This document shows positions 1 through 9,589 of a stretch of 64,000 nt of DNA, one piece after another. The stretch lies in the NCBI GenBank assembly GCA_945859605.1, contig OX243816.1:40056863-40120862 (forward strand). Direction: 5' to 3'. Position 1 is the stretch's first letter; the number at the start of each line of letters is the position of its first letter. The position numbers were made by a program, and so were the translations under genes. The notes under the pieces are model-generated. The model had not been told where the DNA came from. It worked only from the letters and a program-made list of their open reading frames with translations, and ran no database searches. Source of the DNA: Lumbricus rubellus. Lineage: Eukaryota > Annelida > Clitellata > Crassiclitellata > Lumbricidae.

Positions 1-395
1 ATCCATCCATTTTCAATCATTGCGATCTCAAAAACATGTTCGTGATGATGAACCAGGACCGATATCCAGTTGTCGACTATAATCTATCATTTCCGAATCA
101 ACAATTCTCGCGGGCGTACCGAGCAGCAGCCGCGTTCAGTGAAAAATACTATGGAATGGACGAACTAATGACACAATGCAATATCACACCCTCGGACTTC
201 AAAGATCTGTTTCCGATTATGGTGTTTGACGTGAGCAAGCAATCCGAGCGTCTGAAGTCATCGGTGGTCGATATCCAGATCAAAGGCACGTTTAATACGG
301 CGCCGCCAGCCAATACGGAAGCGTACGCAGTGGTGATTTCAGACAAGTTACTGAGGTTTCAATCGGACGGTCAGAAAATGAGCGTGGTATATTGA
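1..395 (+). CDS. Polinton major capsid protein, C-terminal part (cut by window edge)
   Basis: The window opens inside this gene; the reading frame is open from base 3 to the TGA at 393-395. About 130 residues match, almost residue for residue, the C-terminal third of the complete capsid gene at 55280-56575 on the other strand of the right-hand Polinton. The family is the roughly 430-residue Polinton/adintovirus capsid protein thought to adopt the double jelly-roll fold; that fold is known for the group and is not visible directly here. The gene converges on the fibre-like gene at 461-1195, with only a short hairpin between the stop codons. It shows that a second, inverted Polinton extends leftward beyond the window. 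Confidence 0.85.
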   Translation, partial: PSIFNHCDLKNMFVMMNQDRYPVVDYNLSFPNQQFSRAYRAAAAFSEKYYGMDELMTQCNITPSDFKDLFPIMVFDVSKQSERLKSSVVDIQIKGTFNTAPPANTEAYAVVISDKLLRFQSDGQKMSVVY

Positions 396-433
396 AGTTC
401 ATGATAGAATGGTCGATGAAGTGTAGTATTCAA

Positions 434-459
434 ATTCAAAACCGAATCAAGTTTTGAAT
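434..459. terminator. Hairpin between convergent capsid and fibre genes (left Polinton)
   Basis: ATTCAAAAC at 434-442 and GTTTTGAAT at 451-459 form a perfect 9-bp stem with an 8-nt loop. It lies exactly in the gap between the stop codons of the capsid gene (395) and the fibre gene (461, minus strand). An unrelated hairpin occupies the same place in the right Polinton at 55211-55246. A role in 3'-end formation or in separating convergent transcripts is inferred. Confidence 0.5.
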
Positions 460-460
460 T

Positions 461-1195
461 CTAAGGGCGTAAGTATGCCGCTGAAAAATCGCGAACTAAA
501 ATATTTACCGGATTAGGCGAAGTAATAAATATCTCGAGATAATCGGTATTAGTTAATCGAACTAGGCTAGTGCTCGATACATATTTTTTCGACCCAGCCT
601 TACCCCCGCCGCCGACAATCAGCGTGTCCACTCCCCCACTTTTGTACAAGCCAATACTTTCAGTATATTTAGCACTATTGTCGCGTATTTCCAAACACAT
701 CGTAACCATGTAACAGCCGGCTTTCCGAGGAAGGAAACGGTTCGAATTGACTAGACAATTATCCGGATCAAATTTTACAGTTCCAAATGATACTTGCGTT
801 ATTGTGTTGGCGATGATAGCCTGAGCCGAGAGGGCGTAAACACAAAACGCCGGGCCAAATGCAGCCTCAGCAGTGGAGCTAGACACTATCGAAGCAATTC
901 GTTCGTCCACGTATTTTTTATTCGTCAAATGATTATCGTTTGACGGAGAGTCGTCGTGATTCGTAATCAAATCTATAGCTTGGCCCCAACTTAGCGCTTC
1001 ATCCATACTCGCATCCGGATTATTCGTTATTGGCAGGCCTTTGATGCAGTTGCCATTCATATTTAGATTCCCAGTCGCCGGATTTGCTCCATCTAACCTT
1101 AGAAAAGTACTGTTTACTTGGGACAGCGTAACGCCCCCCGCAATTATTCTTTGAGTAGATCCTGAATCTGTATGGCCAAATTTATCAACAGGCAT
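461..1195 (-). CDS. Fibre-like protein B with C1q/TNF-type head (left Polinton)
   Basis: 244 residues. The first ~47 (starting MPVDKFGHTDSGSTQR, with a Gly-Gly-Val and an LRLDGANPATGNLNM segment) are shared with the neighbouring gene 1220-1969 and with both fibre genes of the right Polinton, like the attachment and shaft part of phage tail fibres. A shared LTNKKYVDE linker follows. The C-terminal ~130 residues alternate beta segments with Gly-rich turns and resemble C1q/TNF-like jelly-roll heads (a hydrophobic 'AGCYMV' strand, a 'LYKSG' turn, an aromatic end). A host-receptor-binding spike is the likely role, by inference. It is tandem with gene A (24-bp gap) and convergent with the capsid gene. 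The head differs completely from the gene at the same place in the right Polinton. Confidence 0.65.
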   Translation of the reverse strand: MPVDKFGHTDSGSTQRIIAGGVTLSQVNSTFLRLDGANPATGNLNMNGNCIKGLPITNNPDASMDEALSWGQAIDLITNHDDSPSNDNHLTNKKYVDERIASIVSSSTAEAAFGPAFCVYALSAQAIIANTITQVSFGTVKFDPDNCLVNSNRFLPRKAGCYMVTMCLEIRDNSAKYTESIGLYKSGGVDTLIVGGGGKAGSKKYVSSTSLVRLTNTDYLEIFITSPNPVNILVRDFSAAYLRP

Positions 1196-1219
1196 TTTGA
1201 ATATAATAATTTTTATTAA

Positions 1220-1969
1220 TTAGGGCCGTAAGAATACCGCAGAAAAGTCCCGACACAAAATGTTCGTAGCGATGGATGAAAAAGCGTGTATGCTGAGGTA
1301 ATCGAACTCGTCTAGAAAAACTATGTTACTACCGATTGAATGGTTTTGCGAACCTTTCGTGCTCCCTCCGCCCGCAATTTGCATGTACGACGCCCCATTT
1401 TTATACAGGTGGACGGTGCCATACGCGGTATTACTATTGTTACAAAATTCTATGTACGCCGAAACGATATAGTACCCGGCTTTACTGGGGAAGAAAGAAG
1501 TCGTTCCGATACCCTGTTCAATACCGTGTTTTGCGGTACCGCATCTTATTACGTCAAAAGTAACTGCAGTGTGAGTCCTAGCGATTATAGCCTGTTGAGT
1601 TGAACTGTAAGCGCTAACCGCAGGCCCTACCACCGTCGCCACTTTCGAAGTAAGTTGTTCGTCGACGTATTTCTTATTCGTCAAATGATTATTGTCGGTT
1701 GGGACGTCGTCGTGATTCTGCAGTAAATCTATTACTTGCCCCCGACTCACAGCCTCATCTATTCCCGCTTCCGGAGTATTCGCTGTATTCGTTGTATTCG
1801 TTGTAGGCAGACCTCTAATAGTATGACCACTCATATTTAGATCTCCGGTCGCGGGGTTTGCCCCATCTAGCCTTAGAAAAGTACTATTTACTTGACTTTC
1901 AGTAACTCCTCCAGCAATTACTCTTTGCGTAGATCCTGAATCTGTATGTCCAAATTTATCAACAGGCAT
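1220..1969 (-). CDS. Fibre-like protein A with C1q/TNF-type head (left Polinton)
   Basis: 249 residues, nearly identical to 53512-54261 in the right copy, with only scattered substitutions. The N-terminal MPVDKFGHTDSGSTQR module and LTNKKYVDE linker are shared with gene B. The middle carries a short TNTTNTANT low-complexity stretch. The C-terminal ~130 residues read as a C1q/TNF-like beta sandwich (KAGYYIVSAYIEF strand, HLYKNGASY turn, final FSAVFLRP strand). The start is the first ATG after the AT-rich 20-bp spacer that follows the protease stop codon. It probably forms trimeric spikes with or instead of protein B; this is an inference from the family pattern. Confidence 0.7.
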   Translation of the reverse strand: MPVDKFGHTDSGSTQRVIAGGVTESQVNSTFLRLDGANPATGDLNMSGHTIRGLPTTNTTNTANTPEAGIDEAVSRGQVIDLLQNHDDVPTDNNHLTNKKYVDEQLTSKVATVVGPAVSAYSSTQQAIIARTHTAVTFDVIRCGTAKHGIEQGIGTTSFFPSKAGYYIVSAYIEFCNNSNTAYGTVHLYKNGASYMQIAGGGSTKGSQNHSIGSNIVFLDEFDYLSIHAFSSIATNILCRDFSAVFLRP

Positions 1970-1988
1970 TTTTTACATATAATAATTT

Positions 1989-2423
1989 TTAATGCAGGCC
2001 GTTTATAACTTCTTGGAAAGTCACTCCATCTTTGCATGTTTTTTTCAGGACGTGCAGGCATAGATGGCCGCAAAACACTTCGTTGTCAGGCTGAATACGC
2101 TTGCTATTGTAGTACACGGGACTCTGTAAATACTTTACCAGTTCTGTAGGAGGGGGCAGGCCATAGCTGTCGAAATATATTTTGTCCTTGCCGTTTTTTG
2201 AAAAAGCGACCCAGTGCGAGCCGGTTCCATTAGAATCGTCTAGATTCAATATCCCGCATTCAGTCCGTCTAGGTTTCTTCGGCAGCTCGTCTCTGAGAAA
2301 TACTCCCCGAAAATTAGGGATATTGAGCTTTTTCGCAGCATCTAGTAGTTCAAAATTCGTCAGCGGATGATTCGGGAGGACTACGCCTTCCACATTTATG
2401 TTTTTCACAGTTGTATAGCTCAT
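1989..2423 (-). CDS. Adenain-type cysteine protease (left Polinton)
   Basis: 144 residues of the adenovirus-protease/ULP1-like clan, the maturation protease of Polinton capsids. Catalytic residues can be placed: His70 in GSHWVAF, Asp85 in YFDSYG, Gln111 and Cys118 in FCGHLCL; the Gln-to-Cys spacing of seven matches adenain. The length is shorter than adenain (about 200 residues) but usual for Polintons. The ORF is intact and closely matches 53055-53489. It lies between the zinc-ribbon gene and fibre A with spacers of about 20 bp, so the replication, protease and fibre genes look like one closely packed rightward unit of the element. Confidence 0.93.
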   Translation of the reverse strand: MSYTTVKNINVEGVVLPNHPLTNFELLDAAKKLNIPNFRGVFLRDELPKKPRRTECGILNLDDSNGTGSHWVAFSKNGKDKIYFDSYGLPPPTELVKYLQSPVYYNSKRIQPDNEVFCGHLCLHVLKKTCKDGVTFQEVINGLH

Positions 2424-2445
2424 TTTAATATTTCATCTAGATGTT

Positions 2446-2775
2446 TCACAAACTAATGAGCTTTCGAGCTTCTACGCAGGCGAGATAATAATTATGTCTA
2501 CAATTTTTGCATTCATTCGCCTTTCCATCTTTTTGAAATCGATTGTTGTCGTATTCCGATATGTTCTGACTTACCTTACACCGACTGCAAACTTTTGTGT
2601 CTTTTGTCTCCCTATTTTCCTGTCTTGCGTATTTGTGTGCAAGCTCCTTTACTTTGGCATTTTTACAAAGTTTGCAGCTCGGATAGATTCCGTTCTTTTG
2701 CGTATGATCTTTGTGAAATTCGTCCAAGCTTTTTTCTTTTTTGCATTTGGTACACACTTTTTTTACCGCATCCAT
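2446..2775 (-). CDS. Small protein with two zinc-ribbon-like C-x2-C units (left Polinton)
   Basis: 109 residues containing two copies of the pattern C-x2-C-x3-K-x5-F/Y...Y/A-x-C-x2-C, at residues ~8-40 and ~63-95. This resembles the zinc-binding leader found in front of phage HNH endonucleases, but no HNH catalytic core follows. It is probably a DNA- or RNA-binding accessory factor; no enzymatic function can be assigned. It sits between polB and the protease in both Polinton copies (52703-53032 is the counterpart), which suggests a role in the element rather than a chance ORF. The start is the first ATG, 16 bp past the polB stop. Confidence 0.7.
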   Translation of the reverse strand: MDAVKKVCTKCKKEKSLDEFHKDHTQKNGIYPSCKLCKNAKVKELAHKYARQENRETKDTKVCSRCKVSQNISEYDNNRFQKDGKANECKNCRHNYYLACVEARKLISL

Positions 2776-2844
2776 TTTATATTAGTGTAAATTATTCTTT
2801 ATTTTGTTTAGTTTTCAGCGTGTAGTGCCCATAGGCTAGGGTAT

Positions 2845-5109
2845 TAGTGTGGTCCTCAAATCCATGTAAAAAAATAAAATTTACCCGATGCATTATGGTA
2901 CCATTTTTTTCTGTTTTGCTTCATGTAACAATGATTCCTGCCAAATTTTATTGAAATTGCGTTAACTATAGAGGTCGCTCTACAAGGTCAATTACTGTCA
3001 ACTTTTCAAGAATTTGCAACATTTTCTAGTCTTTTTAATAATTTATTTCAAGTTACTTACTTGCGATTTTATATAATTTATCTACTTGCATTTTAATTTA
3101 ATCTATTTACTTATTTCATTCGTTTTATGACGTAACTTCCTGTTGCAAAATGACAGTTTGTTTTTAAATTTTAAACATACGACAAATCATTGAATAGGTG
3201 GCAAATATTCTCAAATTAATGCACACCTGCGATTGCTTCAAAGTAAGTATCAAAAGTTAACAACCATAATTAATTACTTCTAAATTAATTTGTAGAACAG
3301 TAGATTGTTAATTAAAAAATAAATAGGAAATGATTTATTTGTAATTTTGTTGCTAAATGACGTCAAAGTTTTATCCAATTTGAAATACTTGGCTTTAACG
3401 CTATTGTTTATTATCATAGTGACATTGACTCTATTGTTACTTAATTTCAGTGGCAAGTAGCCTACACTTAGTGCAAGCAAATTAGCAATAATTCAGATGC
3501 GGAACGCATCTGAAGTATGGCTCGTTGGCCACGTTTATGACAAGCTACCAGGGACGAAACTTCCAACAACGCGCCAGGTTTTGTCGGTTTTCTTTTACCA
3601 GCATAAGGTCTTTAAAAAGACGGTTAGAGAAAGTGCAAGGTGTGCTGTCCGGGAAGTGCTAAACTGGTAGAATATGGCTAGCATCCCAACGACCATAGAG
3701 AGAATTGCTATTGAGAAACTGGAGCAAGTGTTTGACACATGGATCAAACTGAAGAAGAACTCAAAACGAGTTACCACAGCTCAAATGACAAATGAAACTA
3801 ATTTTCAGGTGGACACTGATAAACTGTTTGACATAGCGCATGCAAATGCCATGATTCTCATTACAAACCCAGAAGATCGCTCATTCTTAACTGATCAGCG
3901 TAAGGATAGGAAGGGATACATGGCAGGAGTGGACAAAATACTGGCTGGCAAAGAAGAACGTAGGAAGAGAAGGAAGATGGCAGAACACAAACTGCATCAC
4001 CTGGAGAAAGAGCGCAAGAAAAGGTGTGACAATGCCACGTCATATTCAGAGCGCCTGTTAGATACAGAGACAGGCAGTATCGTCTCCTCTTGCTCCTCTT
4101 CCTCTGATGATGATGACGCTGAATATGATGTTTCAAATACCATAAAGAGGCAAAAACATTCCAATACCATAAAGAGGCAAAATCCTTTAAACATGATTTC
4201 ACCGGAGTTAGCGTCAGCTCTCGACCGCAAAAATGTGAGTGAACGAGTTGCTACATATTTACTTGCAGCGACGGCACAAAGCCTGGGGCATGATGTTGCG
4301 GTGCTTTCAATCAGTCGAACCTCAATTCGCAGAGCCAGGATTGCAAATCGGCGTCAGATCAATGGCAGCATTAAACTCGGATTCAGTCAGCGAGGTGTAC
4401 CAGTACCTCTAACTGTACATTGGGATGGAAAAATTCTTCCTGACATTACTGGAACGGAGTCGGTTGATAGATTGCCAATACTGGTCTCATGATATGAAGT
4501 GGACCAGTTACTTGGAGTGCCAAAGTTAAATCGTGGCACAGGCGAAGGAACCAGTGAAGCTGTTGTGAGTGTGTTGAAGGATTGGGGGTTGGCAGACATA
4601 GTCAAAGCAATGTGTTTCGATACTACTGCATCAAACACCGAGCTCAGTTCCCGCATGCAAAGAAGTCTGTGCTACTCCTGGGACTCCAGCAGTCAAAAAC
4701 TCTCTAAAATCATGGCACAGCTATTGTTTGCTAAATTGAAGCCTTTGCAGTAGGCCTAACTTTCTATTACTTTAAGACTAAATGACTGACCTTATGTCAA
4801 TATTTAATAGGTCTGCTCAATGAGTGCTCATCACTCAGTCTCTTAGAGTCCACAAAAACTCCACATTGTTCAGTTTTTAAATTTATTTTATATAGTCTGT
4901 GACGTTTGTTTGATATGCTGATTTGTTACTTTTTCGCCATTTTTAATAGCAATATTTTCGCAAATAGAGAAAAGTTGTGAGCATAGAGCGACCTCTAAAC
5001 ATCAATGAATAAATTTGAAAAAATTCTCTAATTCATTTCTAAGGCAAGGTAACAGATGAGGATGGTACCATCAGGAAAATAACAACTTTTAGTTTTCAGG
5101 ACCACCCTA
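2845..5109. mobile_element. hAT-like DNA transposon inserted in polB
   Basis: The uninterrupted site is visible in the right Polinton. Here the 9-mer CTAGGGTAT stands on both sides (2836-2844 and 5110-5118), so the duplication is 8-9 bp. The ends are 16-bp imperfect inverted repeats starting TAGTGTGGTCC / TAGGGTGGTCC (14 of 16 match). A TAGNG start and 8-bp target duplication fit the hAT superfamily, though Mutator-like elements also make 8-9 bp duplications. The element carries a degenerate transposase-like ORF at 3674-4753; the rest (2861-3660 and 4760-5090) is AT-rich with no coding signal that I can see. Confidence 0.8.
3674..4753 (+). pseudogene. Transposase-like ORF of the inserted element, with in-frame stop and truncated C-terminus
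   Basis: The N-terminal part (272 codons) has a Lys/Arg-rich coiled-coil stretch and a Ser/Asp-rich acidic tract. The second half contains segments of a widespread invertebrate transposon protein: HWDGKILPDITG, VDRLPILVS, LLGVPKL and MCFDTTASNT; the D in the last segment could be a catalytic acidic residue. A TGA at 4490-4492 interrupts the frame, which then continues in the same phase to 4753. The sequence stops soon after the MCFDTTASNT motif, so most of a catalytic domain is missing. Exact superfamily is uncertain. Confidence 0.6.
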
Positions 5110-8100
5110 CTAGGGTATGTATGCCATCGTCCATTATTACTCTTTTGTCGTCGTCGGCAGACAGAGCTATTTTATTTACTTCTTCGGTGTAAATTTCATG
5201 GCGGTAGGATCGAATGACGTTCATCGCTCTCGATTGTTGTCTTTTCGTAAACACGCAGTCTTTGTAATCTGCGTGAGTGATTGATTTCTTGACGACGTTC
5301 TTTTTCACTCCTTTACATTTCTTGTAGTCTTCACCCGCCATTTTGTAAGAGTACAACTTGGATCGCAGACCGACAAATTCTTCAATCTGTTTTCTGATTT
5401 CACATACCAACCACTTTTTTATTTACACCCGTTTCTATGCCGGATGGGTGATCTCTCGGATAGTCTGAAGTATCGAACATACTTTGGACGTCGCGGGAAA
5501 TATCTTTGTAGAAGTCTTCCGTTTTAATTTCATACGCCAAAGAATCGGTATCGGTGAATAATAGCTTGGCCCTATCTCCGTACTTGGCCTTGATGTAATT
5601 ATAATGAAAATCATACATGAGCGTCTTACTGACGTCTAATATACACATCCCTAGATATATCGGCTTGTTGTAAAACAACTTGGTCTTTTTCATGTGAACG
5701 GCGATGAGGTTTTCATCGAAAATCGTTCGTCTGTCGTAATTAGTTTTCGCGACTAGCTTGATAGCTTCCTTCTCATCACTCACCAATCGTATGTCAACTC
5801 GATTCTCGATAGCTTCCATTGTTTTACCGAAAACGCTATTGTTCATCAGCTTGAAAAAGTCTTTCTCAAAATCGTTCGTAGCTTTCGTTCTCAGGTTGGT
5901 ATTCAGATCGATATACTTTTTCAGCCAGGCACTTTCCACGAATTTTATTCCTCGATGTATTTTTACGATTTTCAATCCGAGACTTTCGTACAATTTTAAA
6001 TTTTCGTAATGAACGACGTACTTTACTTTGTCATTCAAGTTTGGAATGAGTTTCGCTACATCTGATCCCGAGGGTTTTACACTCTCCGGAGCTAGAGGAT
6101 AATCATTATGCAGGTCGTGCAATTCCTTCGGATATTCTAAATCGACTTCCAACACACATCCCACGCCTTCTCGTTCGGTAATACTTCTCCAATCATTCAA
6201 TTCGACATCGTTCATCCATTCAAACCCATGAGTTGGTAACGGTTTGCTCATCGCCCATCCGTACAAGTTGTTCGCGTCCAAGTATGGAATGAATACTGAA
6301 TGTTGGGTGGGATTGAAAGCTTCTCCCATGTACTCGTTGTTCGCTTTCGCGTATCGATGTGAAATCGTGCTGACACCTCCTCGTATTCCCTGCTTGATCA
6401 TCAGCAACATATCGTAGTCACTCAACAACTCCAACTCTACACCAGTCGTCTTCAACGCCGCATCCCATGCAAGTCCTGGGCTAGTGTAGTACCACGCAGG
6501 ATCTAGGTTGTAGTGCTTCATACAGACGTCTCTAAAGTTTTCGAACACATCCGCTAATAATAGAACATCCGATAAATTGTACAAGTCGTGATATTGGCGT
6601 AATGTTTTGCATTCAAATTTGTCCCATACCGTTTTCGCGTGCGCGTAATCTTTTCCACTAATACCCGAATCGATTAGTTTTGAATAGAAGGCATGTTTCG
6701 GCGGCAATTCGGTTTCGTTTAATCTTTCAACACCGTCGACGTAATCATACGGGTAAACGCCTTTTCTGAGTAAAAAATCCAGCTTCTCACCTTCAAAAAA
6801 TTTCCCTAAATTCTTGCACTGATCTTTCTGAAGATTTTTCGATAACACGTCGAGACTCTGGGGCATGAATCTAAAACTATCGATGAAACGTAATTCGCGT
6901 TTGACTTCTCTCTCTTTTCCATCTGCATCTACAAACTTATCGACGACGACCTCTCTGCTGAATGAGATATACTTTTCTTCGTTGCAGGGAATGCATTTGA
7001 TTTTCTCGCCGTGTTCACCTCGTAATTTCTTGATAAATAAATGGCTGTCATAACCGGTCAAATTGTGAAATACGACGGGGAAGAACTTGGGGACTTTGAA
7101 TTTCAGATTACAAAGGTTGTGAGCGGCACCTCTAAATTTTCCAGTCAAATGACAGTGATCTCGTACTCGTTTTTCATCGTCTATAAATTCTCCCCCGCAT
7201 ATATGGCAAACAGTAGCCGAGTCGAAAAGCTCCTGCTCTTTCTTTCCGAATATCATTTTCTTTGGGAATTTGAACTGGTTATATATTCGTTTCACATTTT
7301 CTTCGAGACTGTCTATGAATTTCTGAGCGACATCATCGTCTTCGTTTTCAGCTGTAAACCTCACCGGCTCTTGAGAATGAACATCGTCGTCGAAGCATTT
7401 CAAATGATAACAAAACGAGCTGGGCGTATGTTTTTGATACTTGTTGGTGTAAGACGTGCTAGGAACGGGCTGGCATGTACCGATAGGTTTGATGAACGAC
7501 TCAAAGTCGGCAAAGTACACAAACGGTACTCTCATCTTTCTATAGTGATGTGTAAAACTTAGCATAGTCCCAGGTTCTGGAAGTTCTATTCGTTGAGCGT
7601 CCTGCTGCGAACAGTACTCAGTATGTTTGTGAAGCGATTCTACCTTTCTAAAACCGATTAAACATCTTCTGCAATAGTGCATTGAATTATGGGATTTTTC
7701 TGTTCGTAGTGCCAGCAATCTGTTAAAATTCTTGATCCAGCAATAATGCTTCTTTTCCCCATCAGAAATGAGTAATAGATCTACACACCTATCATTCTCA
7801 TGCTTTGATATATATAGTGGGAATACATTCACATCTTTCTCGTAACCAAAAACATTAACACTAATATTATTATTTCGCTCAAACTTACTCATCACATTAG
7901 CATCCGCTGCTACAGGGAATTCGATACCAGACCAATTGAGTTCCTCAGACTGTCTAATTAATTCTTTCGTAATTCTTTCTGTATTTTTGTCGACTGGGTT
8001 TACAGCCCTCGTTACACACCACTTGAAGCATTCATCGTCTTCGTTCTTCATATTAATAATAGCCTTTTTATTCGCTAAATAATCTGGAAGTGGAATATAA

Positions 8101-8915
8101 GAACTTCCTTTCAATGGTTTGTATACCACTGTATCGATATCCAACTTCAAAACGGTTTTGAATCTCCAATTACTCCCCCGCATCTGAAAACTTGCCATGC
8201 TCTCCTTAATTTTATCCGCTGCGTTGGTATATATTTCCCTCACATCGGTTGCTTCTAAAATAATATCACTCTTTGATTTGAAATTAGGCACAGCCGTTAC
8301 TACTTCGCCGGTTTTCATATCTACTTTCTCCATTACGCACATGAGATCGAATTGAACTTTTACCCCGCGATTTTTCCCTAGCAGCCTAACTACCTGCGGT
8401 CTTACTGCCTTGAGAAAAGTTGCAACATCGATCCCGTTGTCGCCATCGATCGTGTATCTTTTTGTAAACCCTTTGATAGCCGTCGCAGTCTCTCGAAGTT
8501 TGAACCTATGAATGGGCGGTTTTATTTGAGGGGGTAACTCACTAATCTCGCGAGTCAGCCAATCCGAAAAAACCATTTTATTTTTCCCCGTGTTCAAAAA
8601 TTTCCAAGTATTAGACAAGAATGCCGTAAGTTCCGCTTTTGCTAATCTCGAGTATCCTCGCACACCTCTCTTTTTCGCAATTTCTCGCAATTCTCGCACA
8701 GTGGCGGGAGTATGCGCTTGTGCTTTGTTGACCTGAGCCCGAGCGCCTAGTCGATCTCCCTGCGATATGAACGCTATGAGTTCCGCTTTTCGCAAACTCG
8801 AGTATCCTCTTTGTCCTCTCTGTTTAGGAATTTGTCGTAATTCTTTCAGATTATACGATGAGTAGTCCATTTTATATTGGGATATCTTGTCTTTATGCCG
8901 AGTTGTATATTCCAT

Positions 8916-8940
8916 TTTTTCAGTTATTTTATATACGCCA
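8916..8940 (-). promoter_or_regulatory. TATA-like leader of polB (left Polinton)
   Basis: Read on the minus strand, a CTCTGGCGTATATAAAA block ends just before the first codons. The same block precedes polB of the right copy (48798-48812), and a variant CTCCGGCGTATACAAAATG precedes the small ORF at 9355. The three copies suggest a TATA-type early promoter with a very short leader; this is an inference. Confidence 0.45.
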
Positions 8941-9040
8941 GAGAAAAAAAAAAAATATTCGATTGATCCAAAGACGATTATAAACCAACGGTGTAAAATC
9001 GTTTGCGATATTGTAATCCCATATCTACGTCGTAGTCCAC

Positions 9041-9355
9041 TCATGCTCTTACATCACACAGGCATGAGTTGCCATTGCATTGACAATTAACGACGATGAT
9101 CTCGTTGTCGATCAAACTAACATCACACGGGGGTGAGTTGCCATTGCGCCGGCGACGAACGACGGTAATCGTGCCCGGCCCTTGTTGACGATCCGGCCGT
9201 GGATTCTTGCATGGGCATTCATCGTCGCAGCATTCGCGGATGTGGGCGTCAATTTTAGCAATGAACGCCGCTTTCCACCGTCTTGTAAAATATCCATCCC
9301 GGCCGCTCGGCTCGGCGATTTTTCGTAATTCAGTAACTTTTTTCGAGTAGTCCAT
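9041..9355 (-). CDS. Small SAP/Rho_N-like Cys-rich protein inside the terminal repeat
   Basis: 104 residues. Residues ~4-35 (MDYSKKVTELRKIAEPSGRDGYF...) resemble the MDYSSYNLKELR SAP/Rho_N-like repeats at the start of polB. The C-terminal half is Cys-rich (CCDDECPCK, CQCNGNSCLC) with an Arg run. It lies between polB and the subterminal repeats under its own copy of the GGCGTATA leader. The corresponding sequence is absent in front of polB in the right copy but reappears at that element's other end (63,813-64,000, minus strand) with the Cys-rich frame largely conserved. A DNA-binding role near the ends is plausible; function is unknown. Confidence 0.5.
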   Translation of the reverse strand: MDYSKKVTELRKIAEPSGRDGYFTRRWKAAFIAKIDAHIRECCDDECPCKNPRPDRQQGPGTITVVRRRRNGNSPPCDVSLIDNEIIVVNCQCNGNSCLCDVRA

Positions 9356-9376
9356 TTTGTATACGCCGGAGAAAAA
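9356..9376 (-). promoter_or_regulatory. Second copy of the TATA-like Polinton leader
   Basis: CTCCGGCGTATACAAAATG on the minus strand, directly in front of the small ORF. It is a near-duplicate of the polB leader. Loss of the segment between the two leaders would produce the arrangement seen in the right copy. Confidence 0.4.
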
Positions 9377-9435
9377 TTTTTTACTTTTTTTTCTTTTTTT
9401 TACTTTTTTACGCCAGACATCGAATTTGAAAAAGT

Positions 9436-9586
9436 AAGGCTAGTATTGGTCAAACTGTGCAGGCACTCAATTTTTAAGGCTGTATAGGTCAAATGGGCGA
9501 AGGTCAAGGCTGTACTGGTCAAATGGGCGAAGGTCAAGGCTGTACTGGTCGAATTGGCGAAAGTCAAGGCTGTACTGGTCAAATGA
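9436..9586. repeat. Subterminal tandem repeats of the left Polinton terminal inverted repeat
   Basis: Four to five units of about 30 bp built on AAGGCTGTACTGGTCAAATG with a GGGCGAAGGTC spacer. The reverse complement matches the array at 48575-48745 at the polB end of the right copy, but the spacer is CGCCCA here and CGGACAA there. They mark the end of the element and may bind a replication or terminal protein (inference). The outermost base of the element is not clear because LINE sequence follows at about 9590. Confidence 0.7.
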
Positions 9587-9589
9587 GTC

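Larger units (their letters stand above)
2792..8915 (-). pseudogene. polB: Protein-primed DNA polymerase B, doubly disrupted (left Polinton)
   Basis: The gene replicates the element from a terminal protein. N-terminal SAP/Rho_N-like repeats are followed by the exonuclease motifs (YFADFESF, HNLTGYDSHLF), an inserted endonuclease-VII-like His-Me finger (CHICGG ... RDHCH ... HNLCN), then polymerase motifs A (LDANNLYGWAM), B (NNSVFGKTME) and C (FTDTDS). The start is the ATG at 8915; the ATG used three codons upstream in the right copy is ATA here. Two lesions are visible. Relative to 48813-52686, 11 bp are missing near 5394-5402, shifting the frame. A DNA transposon (2845-5109, flanked by a 9-bp repeat) separates the last ~14 codons. 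It is intact at the poly-A position where the right copy is broken. Confidence 0.92.

Noticed and set aside
1340..1603. ORF antisense to fibre A, conserved in both Polintons
   Set aside because: It is conserved only because the fibre gene is nearly identical in the two copies; no leader or family resemblance.
7041..7562. 173-codon ORF on the strand opposite polB
   Set aside because: Antisense shadow of the endonuclease/exonuclease part of polB; the same shadow is fragmented in the right copy.
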